64,000 nt of DNA. Origin: Nicotiana tabacum. Lineage: Eukaryota; Streptophyta; Magnoliopsida; Solanales; Solanaceae. The position numbers and the translations under genes were made by a program. Of this stretch, positions 22,884-32,505 are shown one piece after another. The notes under the pieces were generated by a model. It searched no databases. It saw nothing but the letters and a program-made list of their open reading frames with translations, and had not been told where the DNA came from. Each line of letters opens with the position of its first letter. Position 1 is the stretch's first letter. The stretch lies in the NCBI RefSeq assembly GCF_000715075.1, contig NC_134082.1, positions 101,534,399-101,598,398 on the forward strand, read 5' to 3'.

Positions 22884-22895
22884 GCTCTGATACCA
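22884..22895 (-). promoter_or_regulatory. C3 primer-binding site
   Basis: The minus strand reads TGGTATCAGAGC, the common plant site complementary to the 3' end of initiator methionine tRNA, two bases from the 5' LTR. Confidence 0.93.
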
Positions 22896-22897
22896 AT

Positions 22898-23812
22898 TGT
22901 TAGTTTATATGAGTCTACCAAACTATAGAGTACCTGGTCCTCTATGAGTTTCTACTAAGAATGCTAATAAAACAGTAAGTAACTGAGACACGGAATTTTT
23001 ACGTGAAAAAATCTCAACTCAAGGGGACAAAAATCATGACCTACACTTGTAGGCTTTCAACTTCACTAACTTATAAACACACTATTACAAGCCACTTTAT
23101 AATGACTCTATTACAAAGACTTCAACTCAACTAACTTGTGATACACTTACCACAAGCCACTTTGTCACTCACTAGTTACAAAGACTTTAACTTATGACTA
23201 ATTCTAGTCACAACACAAACTCAGAAAGTTTATGATTTTACACAGGGGTTCCTAAGCAACTCTTCTAGCTAAGAAATTTAGGGATTACAATAAGAACAAT
23301 CACAAAGTTACAACTCAACTAAGGACAATAAAATACTGTATTTAGGATCTGGTCCGTAGTAGCATTTAACTTTGTTCTTGAAGCTTTTGAGAATTAAGTT
23401 CACTGTTACAGAAGACTTGAATGCTTGAAATGAATTTTCAAGTGTTCAAGTGATGTTTTGTATAATGCTCTTGTTAATACACCTTTGATGACATCACTTG
23501 AATGATGTAAGCACTTGGTTGGTCAAAGGCAAGTGATTACAAAACTGTTGTACTGTGTGCACTGTTTGTGTAGTAGTCACTTTCTAGTTGTACACAATTG
23601 ACTTTCGTACTGCTGTCAGGGAAACACAAGGGATCATGTCCTTATCTTATTTCTCTATTTTCTATACTTGCAGCAGTTCACATTGGTTGGAGTCCTGGAT
23701 GGAATCCGTTCATATGTAATGTGTACTAAGTGTGTCAGGTTCGCTGTCTGGTTCTTGACAGTAAGTTTGTTAGATCATCAAAACATTAGGTAAAGACATT
23801 GAAAACCCATCA
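22898..23812 (-). repeat. C3 5' LTR
   Basis: 915 bp with TG...CA ends, adjacent to the primer-binding site. Confidence 0.92.
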
Positions 23813-24015
23813 GCTTGGTAAAATTTCCACCCCAATTGCCTCTACTTATTGCCTAAAACTTTATCTAGGGACAAAAATTGAGCTGAGAAAGCTTCTCGAC
23901 CGAGTTAGAAGAAGAAGAAGAATGAAGAGTTAATGAAAGGAGAATAACATATTCAGATAGTGGTTGGTGGAAAATGTGTAAAGAGAAATAAAACAACAAA
24001 ACTATACTTTCCAGT
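23813..24015. other. Short host segment between C3 and G1
   Basis: On the minus strand it reads as CT-rich, leader-like sequence with a TTC-repeat run. It may be the upstream or 5' UTR part of the RINGv remnant separated from it by C3; this is inferred from position and composition only. CCAGT at 24011-24015 is the candidate target site of G1. Confidence 0.35.
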
Positions 24016-24314
24016 TGTTTACTCTAAAATCCGAGTAACAATTGAACTTATATTGTGGTTTTAAAGATATGTGATTTAATCTTATACCAATTGATAAACA
24101 AGCTAAATATATAAATTGAAGAAATAAATTAAGTCAAACAAGTATTCAAGCCAAGTCTCGACCTCGAGCTATGACAGCATCGAGGTGGGCTAGTAAGAAT
24201 AGTAAATTATAAGGCAACTCTGATGAACAGTAAGCAAGAAAGTGATGAATGTATATTCTCTTGTTAATGAATCGTGTATTACAAATGAATAGGCTCCCTT
24301 TTATATAATAGGGG
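24016..24314 (-). repeat. G1 3' LTR, outer part
   Basis: Starts TGTTTACTCTAAAATCC on the plus strand and matches 53843-54076. On the minus strand a TATA box (TATATAAAAGGG, complement of 24296-24307) lies about 8 bp from the C1 insertion point. The AGGGG at 24310-24314 is the target duplication of C1. Confidence 0.88.
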
Positions 24315-25239
24315 TGTTAGCCCAAGTAAAGGTTAGTTTTGAAGACTGACAAAGGAACTCAGGATGAACCTGGTCCATCCCTCAGGTGCACAAAAACGGG
24401 CAAATTCGAGTATGGGGGATGCACGTGAAAGAGATAAGTTTAACTTGGTGTATTTAATATCTCCTGATCGAAAAGTTTGCATAATTGATAAGGAGAAGGA
24501 GTCCTTAATCAAAGAGAACACTATCCAAGATAAGGAAGGAGTTAGAAGTTGAAATCAACTAGAACTCTTCCACCAAGGAAGAGTTGCATCAGAACTCTAG
24601 TTATTTCTTCATCTACTAACTCTATAAATTGCAGGATGTTCTCATATTACAAGTGTTGCACAAAAACGCAGAAGTTAAACGTGAAATTGAGAGCAAAATA
24701 GCAAGGCTTTTTGCAAGCAGTTCATGTGTGATTCAAGGGTGCAAACCTGAAGCTATATGAATCAGATTAAAGAACTAGCTCCATAAAGAGTTTTATGTGT
24801 CTTTCTTTATTTCTAGTTCAATTGCAGTAGGTGTTTTCATATTGTACCTTTCAGCTTTATCTAAAAGCAATTATAATAGGTGTTTGAGTATTAAAGTTAG
24901 AGTTAACTTGAAGTTGGCGCAACAGTTAGAGGCTGGTTGCTACAACGGGATTAGAGGTAATCCTTAGGTTTACAAAGAGTTTTTGTAAATGCTGTTTTAA
25001 CTCAGTGATTTAGTGAAGTATTGGGGAAAATCCTACTGAGTAGTAGGTCGTAGTTTTTTCACCTTTTGAGCCAGGTGTTTTCCACCTAAAAATCTCTGTG
25101 TTCTTTTTTTTGTACTTTTTATTCTGCAAACAGTAGTAGTTAGAACACCTAGAAGAACCAGGTTCTTCTAGATTGAAAAATTGGGTACCACACAAATAAC
25201 CCCCCCCCCTCTTGTATGGTATTGACGTTTAGAACATCA
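24315..25239 (+). repeat. C1 5' LTR
   Basis: TGTTAGCCCAAG ... TAGAACATCA. A TATA box (TATAAAT, 24624-24630) marks the promoter. U5 carries a 21-bp palindrome centred on GAACCAGGTTC (25155-25165). Confidence 0.95.
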
Positions 25240-25241
25240 AT

Positions 25242-25253
25242 TGGTATCAGAGC
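25242..25253 (+). promoter_or_regulatory. C1 primer-binding site
   Basis: TGGTATCAGAGC, complementary to the initiator methionine tRNA 3' end, two bases after the LTR. Confidence 0.95.
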
Positions 25254-25295
25254 GGGTTATCCTTGAAGAGGCTAACACCTTAGGAACAGATCAAG

Positions 25296-27105
25296 ATGAG
25301 TGCACCACCTGGAAACTGGGAAGAGCAATCCACTGATAGGCCTCCACTCTTTAATGGCCACTACTACTCTTGGTTGATAAATAGGATGAGAGATCACATC
25401 ATCGAAGAAGACTATCAGCTATGGGATATTATCGTTGATGGTCCCCTGGCTACCATGAAGAAGAATGCTGAAGGAGTAGATGTGCCAAAAACAAGAGCTG
25501 ACTGCAATGCTGAGGACTTGAGGAAATGGGAAAAGAATGCTAAAGCGAAGAAATGGCTTGTGTGTGGACTTGGTCTAGATGAGTATAGTAGAATTCAAAT
25601 CTGTACCACTACTAAGAAAATCTGGGATACTTTGCAAGTGGATCATGAAGGAACACCTCAAGTGAAGAGGTCTAGAGGAACACTGCTATATTCTTAATAT
25701 GAGAATTTCACCATGGAGGAAGGGGAAACCATCCTGGAGATATATACAAGGTTCACCACACTAACAAATGAACTTAAGTCTCTTGGAAGGGTTATTCTTG
25801 AAGAGGACAAAGTTGAGAAAATTTTGACAAGGGTTCTGCCAGTCACTTGGGAAAGCAAAATCACTGCCATTCAAGAATCAAAGAACATTGCCACTCTTAA
25901 GTTGGATGAGCTAATTGGAAATCTCACTGCCTATGAACTTAGAAGGCAAACCATGAAGATGGATGCACCCAAGAAGGAAAGGAGCCTGACATTCAGAATC
26001 ACTGAAGGTGCTGATCTAGAGGAAGATGAAATCACTATGATCACAAAGAACTTCAAGAAGTACCTAATGAGAGGAAAGGGTCCTTCCAGAAGTGGAAGCT
26101 ACAATAAACTAAGGGTTCCTGAAAAACAAACCAATGAGGGGTGTTACAAGTGTGGGAAGACTGATCACCACATCAAAAACTGCCCTCAATGGGAAATAGA
26201 ATGGCAGAAGGAAAGAGCTGAACGAAGGAGTAGGAAGAAGGAACAGGTTCAACCAAAAGGGAACAAAGGATCAACAAAGGCTATGGTTGCTGCCTGGGGA
26301 GATACATCAGATAAGGAATCAGAAGATGAACAAGCTCTTATGGCCATAGGAGAATCAGATGATGAACAAGAGGTAAGTATTCTTCATCTCAAAGACAAGA
26401 TTAAATTCCTGTCTAAAGAAAGGTTGTCTGAGCTATTGCGGGATTTCATTTTTGAGTTTGAGATAATTAATAATGAAAAGGAAGAGTTGTCTAGGGAATG
26501 TATGATCCTAAAAGCCAAGTGCAAAAACCTAGAGTCTAGGGCTAATGAGAGTGAAAGTGAAAATACTGAGTTGAAGAACCAGGTTCTTGAACTTGACACT
26601 AGTGTCCTAGAACTTAAAACTAAAACTAGGAACAGGAAAGAAGAAAGCTGATCACACATATCTCACCCTAGAAGAAAACTTAGGAAAAATGAATGATGAG
26701 CTGTACAGGAAAGATGAGCAGATAAGAGTATTAAAAGAAGATCTAGGGAAGGTAAAACATGAACTAGACATAACTTGCAAATGGAACAAGGCTTCTGATG
26801 CACTCTCCTGGCTACAAGAACATCATGGTAGCAACAAAAGAGGACTTGGTTATGAGGCTCAAACACCTAAGTGGGATCCCAAAAGCAAGTACCTCACACT
26901 TCCTGAGAACAAAATTTGCACACACTGTGGTAAAACTGGTCACTATAAAAGTGAATGTATTGCAAAAGAAAAGGCTAGTCAAAAGAATAAAGAATTTGTT
27001 CAAGGGAAAAATAGGCTGCCAGGTTGGGCTAAAAAGAATCTGATTCACCCTTTTGCCTATAGAAAGGGACCCAAACTAGTTTGGGTTCCTAAGACTAACC
27101 TTTGA
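25296..27105 (+). pseudogene. C1 gag (broken)
   Basis: Starts MSAPPGNWEEQSTDRPPLF. The gag core contains FNGHYYSWLINRMRDHI, ARVLP-type helix region and LKLDELIGNLTAYELR. The first zinc knuckle is intact: CYKCGKTDHHIKNC (about 26145). A long Glu/Lys/Leu coiled-coil region follows, then a second knuckle CTHCGKTGHYKSEC (about 26918). A TAA at 25695-25697 replaces a Gln codon of C2, and a 14-base-type deletion near 26620 shifts the frame. It ends VWVPKTNL and TGA (27103-27105), where pol is already open in the +1 frame. Confidence 0.9.
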
Positions 27106-29219
27106 TTTCTTTTTGCGGGTCCTAGTGAAGGGGAGAAGCCAAATATGCTACATGGATAGTGGCTGCTCAAAGCATTTGACAGGAAGCAAAAACTAGTTCC
27201 TTTCACTTGAGGACCTCAAAGGAGGTAATGTCTCCTTTGGAAATGGGAAGAAAGGTGAGATCATTGGGGTTGGAAAGGTAGGTAAGATTGATTCTCACTC
27301 TATTGAGAACGTCTACTTGATATATTGCCTAAAGTACAGTCTAATCAGTGTATCACAATTATGTGATAGAGGTAACTTGGTAGCATTTACCTCTACCAAA
27401 TGTTTTGCTATTGATCTTACCACTGACAAGATTGTTTTGCAGAAAAAAGAGAGTAAACAATATATACATTGTATATTTGTCCACACTTTTAGAAAATGAA
27501 CTCACTTGCTTAAGTATGTTGGACAATGATCCCCTCCTTTGGCACAAGAGACTTGGACATGCAAGTCTGAGTCGACTCAACAAATTAGTCTCCAAGGACC
27601 TGGTGATAGGGCTGCCTAACATCAAGTTCAAGGAAGACAAAGTTTATGAGGCTTGTGCAAGGGGGAAGCAGGTAAGATGCTCTTTTAAATGCAAGAAAGT
27701 GGTAAGCACCACCAGAACGATGGTACTGGTCCATATGGATCTCTATAGTCCAATGAGAACATTAAGCAGAGGTGGTAAAAGATATGTGATGGTGCTTGTT
27801 GATGATTACTCTAGATTTTCTTAGACATTATTTCTAACATCTAAAGATGAAGCATTTGACATGTTTACTTCTTTTGTTAGAAAAACTCAGAAATAACTAG
27901 GTAATCAACTTGCATCAATTAGGTCTGATCGTGGAACTGAATTTGAAAATGCTAAGTTTGCTGAATTTTTGCATCCTACATTATAAATAGTTGCATGACT
28001 AGACCTCTTGTTAAGAAGATTCCCTATGAGTCACTTAAAGGGAGAAAGCTAAATACATCCCATTTTAAGGCATTTAGATGCAAGTGCTTTGTGCACAACA
28101 ATGGCAAAGACTACCTAGGTAAGTATGATCCCAGAAGTGATGAGGGAGTATTTTGGAATATTCTTCACATAGTAAAGGTTATAAGATATACAGTAAAAGA
28201 ACTATATGTGTAGAAAATGTATATATTATTTTTTAAAAATTAACATTCTTTCTGAGAGGCAGGAACAAGATAATGAAGAGATTGGGCTGATAAGAAATTC
28301 AAATGGTGAAACCACAGTCCAGCCTGAAGATGCATCGCAGGAAAGAACAAGTGATGGAACAAGTCCTTCTACCCAGGGCAACATGACAGGGGGAACTGAC
28401 TAGAGAGGAACTGATCCTTAAACATCGAGGGAACCTGTCTATGAACCTATTCCTCAGTAACAAAACTAGGAAGGAACATCCAAAGAAATTGACACTCCTA
28501 TTGCAACATCCACGAAATTGGATATAGATGAACCTGGTTCATCTGTTGATCAGAAGTTGTATAGGGGAATGATTGGTTCCCTTTTGTATCTTACTACTAG
28601 CAGACCTGACATTGTTTTTAGTGTAGGGCTTTGTGATCAATTTCAAGAAAATCCAAATGAATCCCACTTGGCTGCTGTGAAGAGAATATTGAGATACTTG
28701 AAAGGCACTACTGACCTTTGCCTTTGGTATCCAAAAGGTAGTAACTTTAACCTAGTGGGATATGTTGACACTGACTATGCAGGTTTTCTTGTGGATAGGA
28801 AGAGCACCTCAGGTATGGTATACTTCCTTCGTTCATGTCTTGTGTCATGGGCTACTAAAAAGCAAAATTCAGTGGCCTTATCTACTGATGAAGCTGAGTA
28901 TGATGCTGCTGCTTCATGATTGTGCTCAATTGTTTTGGATCAAGAAACAGTTGATGGATTTTGGTATTAAAGTTGGTTGCATACCTATTTTATGTGATAA
29001 CACTAGTGCTATTAGTATGAGTAAGAATCTGATTCATCATAAGAGAACTAAGCACATCGATGTTAGACACCATTTTTGAGGGACAACTATGAAAAAGGCT
29101 TGATCACTGTGGAGTTTTGTGCTACTGACAAGCAAATTCCTAACATCTTCACAAAAGCCTTAGGTAGAGATCACCTTGAGAGGAACAGGTTGGAATTAGG
29201 GATGATTAAGATCACCTAA
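27085..29219 (+). pseudogene. C1 pol, lacking most of RT (broken)
   Basis: The pol frame reads FLRLTFDFFLRV across the gag stop, then a protease with intact DSG (CYMDSGCSKHLTG, about 27150). The integrase zinc-binding part is present (LWHKRLGHASLSRLNKL, 27540; CARGKQ, 27655), but the core is cut by a deletion near 27968 that removes the region of the catalytic Glu. After IN the sequence jumps to late RT/RNase H (DEPGSSVDQKLYRGMIGSL, 28525; STSGMVYFLRSCLVSWATK, 28803). Catalytic RT motifs are absent. It ends LGMIKIT at 29219. Several stops remain. Confidence 0.9.
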
Positions 29220-29619
29220 ATGGACCAGTTCAAGGTTAAACGAAAAAAAAAAACTGAAAAAAATATATTTGGTTAGAAAGTCTGTAAATTGTGTATAGTT
29301 AGATTAAATATTGCTCAGTCTCATACTTTCCATAGTATACTCTTCTGCCATGTGTTAAAATGACTTATTAATCTCTAATGATATTTTCTCTATTTTGGTA
29401 AATTTAGACTTACACAAGAGAATTATCAGTGAAGAACCTGGTTCATCAAGATAACATGGTATGTTTTCTATACTCTGCATAATTTGAAATAACTATATTT
29501 GGATCATGAGCAAAGTCCTACAAAATACCAAAGTTCTTTTGAATTTATCCGTTACAAGTGAACCAGTTACGTTCAAGACTCCTGACCATATCAAACTACC
29601 TAGATTCTTTTAAATTTGC

Positions 29620-30404
29620 TACTCAGGGGGAAGAAAATGGCTCTTCCAAAACTGAAGAAGTATCTTCTGACTCTAAAGTTTCTCCTGAGACAATTTCTAA
29701 AGTTTCTACAAATTTAGAAAATAGATTTATAGGATCTATAGCAGGTGTTGAGACTACAAAATCTGGAGAAGTTGGTGGTAAAAAAGAAAATGAAAAAAAG
29801 GAGCGCAAGGGTGATAGGAGTACTGTGAGGGGAAAGGGGACAAGTGTGGTTGATTCTTCACCCACTCCTGTGAGTTTAACCAAAAACGTAGGTGCAATGG
29901 TTGTTTGGGGAGATGAACCTGGTTCATCTGTAGAGGAAACCCTCACAGACCTGCTGAAGAAAGTGACTGAAAGCTATAATCCAGCTTCTTGATAGAGTTA
30001 TCGATGGCACCAAAACTCATATTATTCCCTATGGCTTCATTCTCACAACTGTGCTTGCACATTTCAATGTACCTATGAAAAAGTGGGAGGTTAGTACAAA
30101 CATGGATCATTTTTGGGTTAATACTCTGCTTGCTTACGATCATGAAGTTAATGTCACTCCTAAAGAATCTAGTTCATCCAAAAGGGTACCAGTGAATAGC
30201 AAGTCCAGAGCCTTGGTTCAAGAAAGTGGGACTAAGGATGCTGAGATTGAAAGGCCGAAGAAGAGGTTGGTTGAGGTGGAGACTAAGAGAGATGCTCTCA
30301 GAACTGAGCTAGCAAGAGAAAAAGAGAAGAATGATGGCATTCTTCAAGGTATGCTGAAACTCCTCCAAGTCAAAAACAAAGCACCTAGTTCTTCCCAGCC
30401 CTAA
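29620..30404 (+). pseudogene. C1 third ORF, internally deleted
   Basis: The first part (29620-29990) is Ser/Lys/Glu-rich and ends VEETLTDLLKKVTESYNP. It then joins the late part (about 30000-30404), with KTHIIPYGFILTTVLAHFNVP and a C-terminal coiled coil (VEVETKRDALRTELAREKEK). In C2 about 1 kb separates these parts, including most of the transposon domain. Ends at TAA 30402-30404. Confidence 0.8.
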
Positions 30405-30899
30405 GTCTCCTAGCCTAATGTAGATAAACCAGTAACCCAGTTCGAGACTTTTTGTTTCTTTTGCTCATGTTTTCAGTATTTTTATTTCTTCTTATGCTTT
30501 GTGGTAGAATCTTATCAATCATCAATGAAATTCACTGTTTTTGCTCTAACTGTTTGTTTATATTTCTTTGATGGTTAAAATTATTAGCTTGATCTATGAT
30601 GATTAATCCATAATTGCATTTGAAGTAGCCTCAGTGGCCATGAGTAAGTTTTAAAATCTGGTTATCTCACATTTTTTACGCAACTTTTCGATGATGCCAA
30701 AAGGGGGAAAAGGTTGTGCTTTAAACAAGTGATGTTTACACTTTGAATAGTGATGTTTATAACCTAATGTACCTGGTCCTTGATGATAAGTGATAAAAAG
30801 GAAAAATGTTTCTAACATTGTGTTGATGTTGAGCTGAGTTAAAACAGGGCCTAAGCTTATGAAAAGTACAGAGTTTGTCATCATCAAAAAGGGGGAATT
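30405..30899 (+). other. C1 3' non-coding region with two polypurine tracts
   Basis: AAAAGGGGGAAAAGG at 30699-30713 follows GATGATGCC; AAAAAGGGGGAATT at 30885-30898 adjoins the 3' LTR. C2 and C3 have the same pair. The LTR-adjacent tract is the functional primer by position. Confidence 0.75.
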
Positions 30900-31821
30900 T
30901 GTTGTCCCAAGTAAAGGTTAGTTTTGAAGACTGACAAAGGAACTTAGGATGAACCAGGTCCATCCCTCAGGTGCACAAAAACGGGTAGATTCGAGCATGT
31001 GGGTTGCACGTGAAGGAGATAAGCTTAACTTGGTGTATTTAATATCTCCTGATCGAAAAGGTTGCATAATTGATAAGGAGAAGGACTCCTTAGTCAAAGA
31101 GAACACTATCCAAGATAGGGAAGGAGTTAGAAGTTAAAATCAACTAGAACTCTTCCACCAAGGAAGAGTTGCATCAAAACTCTAGTTATTTCTTCATCTA
31201 CTAACTCTATAAATTGCACGATGTTCTCATATTACAAGTGTTGCACAAAAATGTAGAAGTTACACGTGAATTGAGAGCAAAATAGCAAGGTTTTTTGCAA
31301 GCAGTTCATGTGTGATTCAAGTGTGCAAACCTGAAGCTACATGAACCAGATCAAAGAACCAGCTCCATAAAGAGTTTTATGGATCTTTCTTTATTTCTAG
31401 TTCAATTGTAGTATGTGTTTTCATATTGTACCTTTCAGCTTTATCTAGAAGCAATTGTAATAGGTATTTGAGTATTCAAGTTAGAGTTAACTTGAAGTTG
31501 TAACAACAGTTAGAGGCTGGTTGCTACAACAGGATTAGAGGTAATCCTTAGGTTTACAAAGAGTTTTTGTAAATGCTGTTTTGGCTCAGTGATTTAGTGA
31601 AGTGTTGGGGAAAATCCTACTAAGTAGTAGGTCGTGGTTTTTTCACCTTTTAAGCCAGGTATTTTCCACGTAAAAATCTCTGTGTTCTTTATTTTATGTA
31701 CTTTTTATTCCGCAAACAGTAGTAGTTAGAACACCTAGAAGAATCGAGTTCTTCTAGATCAAAAAATTGGGTACCGCATAAATCACCCCCCTTTTGTGTG
31801 GTATTTATGTTTAGAACATCA
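30900..31821 (+). repeat. C1 3' LTR
   Basis: TGTTGTCCCAAG ... TAGAACATCA, followed by the duplication AGGGG at 31822-31826. TATAAAT at 31208-31214. Confidence 0.95.
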
Positions 31822-31826
31822 AGGGG

Positions 31827-32142
31827 AATCCTAAATAAGGTACACTTCTAATTATAGTATGGAATCTAATTGGACAGCTATCTAACCACCACAGACAAAT
31901 CAATTCTGGAAATTACGCTGTGATCTTCGAGCCATTGTGGGAATCTTGCTCTTTCTGTTATTGAACCCTAACACTATTATCTCGAAATGAACCTTCTTCC
32001 GACCTCGAATTAAAGTTATCGACCTCGACCTCGATATTGGAAAGGAGCCTCAACCCCAATCTCGGCATCCTGACCTCTCGACGTGGTATAACCTTTTCCA
32101 TTGGAGAACAAAATCGGGTAGCCCCGATTTTCACTGTATACA
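31827..32142 (-). repeat. G1 3' LTR, inner part
   Basis: Continues the LTR after C1. The minus-strand LTR start is TGTATACAGTGAAAATC at 32142, directly after the polypurine tract. The two parts sum to about 615 bp, close to the 712-bp LTR of the related G2. Confidence 0.8.
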
Positions 32143-32158
32143 GATAGTCCCCTCGTTT
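32143..32158 (-). promoter_or_regulatory. G1 polypurine tract
   Basis: The minus strand reads AAACGAGGGGACTATC next to the LTR start. Confidence 0.72.
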
Positions 32159-32337
32159 CTTAGAATAAATGATAAGAAATAACTTGAGCTTCGATTTTTC
32201 GGAGTCTTTGATGATGATATCATCCCGTGACATAAGCACTCGAGGTAAGCAAAATGTCCTGTCGGTTCGCTTCCCCAAAACATTAAATGCACGCCAGTAG
32301 TGGTAGGCCACTAGCGCCGCTGAACCGTCACCGTGTA

Positions 32338-32350
32338 CCTATAAATATAG
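32338..32350 (+). promoter_or_regulatory. TATA box for the G1 opposite-strand ORF
   Basis: CCTATAAATATAG lies about 160 bp upstream of the ATG at 32506, in the orientation of that ORF and opposite to gag-pol. A CT-rich leader (32395-32500) follows, typical of plant 5' UTRs. Confidence 0.6.
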
Positions 32351-32505
32351 GGCTTATATTCGACTCAAGAACTTTGCTCCCAACTTCAAACTTTTTGGAT
32401 CTCTCCCTCTCTTCACCTTTCTCTTTCACTACTTGTTGTTCCTACCTTTTTAGCACCAAAAGATATCAAAACTCCACCGCTTTCCACTTCCTCTAACCTG
32501 AAACG

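Larger units (their letters stand above)
13594..23812 (-). mobile_element. C3: full-length Ty1/copia retrotransposon, SIRE-like layout (10,219 bp)
   Basis: Two 915-bp LTRs flank gag, pol (PR-IN-RT-RNase H) and a third ORF, all read on the minus strand. A tRNA-iMet-type primer site adjoins the right LTR and a polypurine tract adjoins the left one, which fixes the orientation. Flanks are CCTTG (13589-13593) and GCTTG (23813-23817), a 4/5 match that I take as a decayed target duplication. By eye the LTRs differ at roughly 7% of positions over the first 500 bp, more than those of C1 or C2, so C3 is probably older. Order of domains places it in Ty1/copia; the long internal region with an extra ORF after pol and a second upstream polypurine tract suggests the SIRE lineage. 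All three ORFs are broken, so the element is dead. Confidence 0.93.
24315..31821 (+). mobile_element. C1: Ty1/copia element, internally deleted (7,507 bp)
   Basis: LTRs of 925 and 922 bp flank a 5.66-kb interior, and both ends have the target duplication AGGGG (24310-24314, 31822-31826). It belongs to the same family as C2 but the interior is about 2.6 kb shorter. By comparison with C2 it has lost part of the integrase core (junction near 27968), about 0.9 kb that encoded nearly all of RT (junction near 28480), and about 1 kb of the third ORF (junction near 29990). The LTRs differ at roughly 22 sites in the first 390 bp. It cannot move by itself. Confidence 0.95.

Noticed and set aside
24011..24015. 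CCAGT as proven target duplication of G1
   Set aside because: The right end of G1 lies outside the window beyond G2 and Tat-R, so the second copy cannot be seen.
25200..25209. C-homopolymer runs in the copia LTRs as functional sites
   Set aside because: Their length differs between every LTR copy, as expected for slippage-prone runs.
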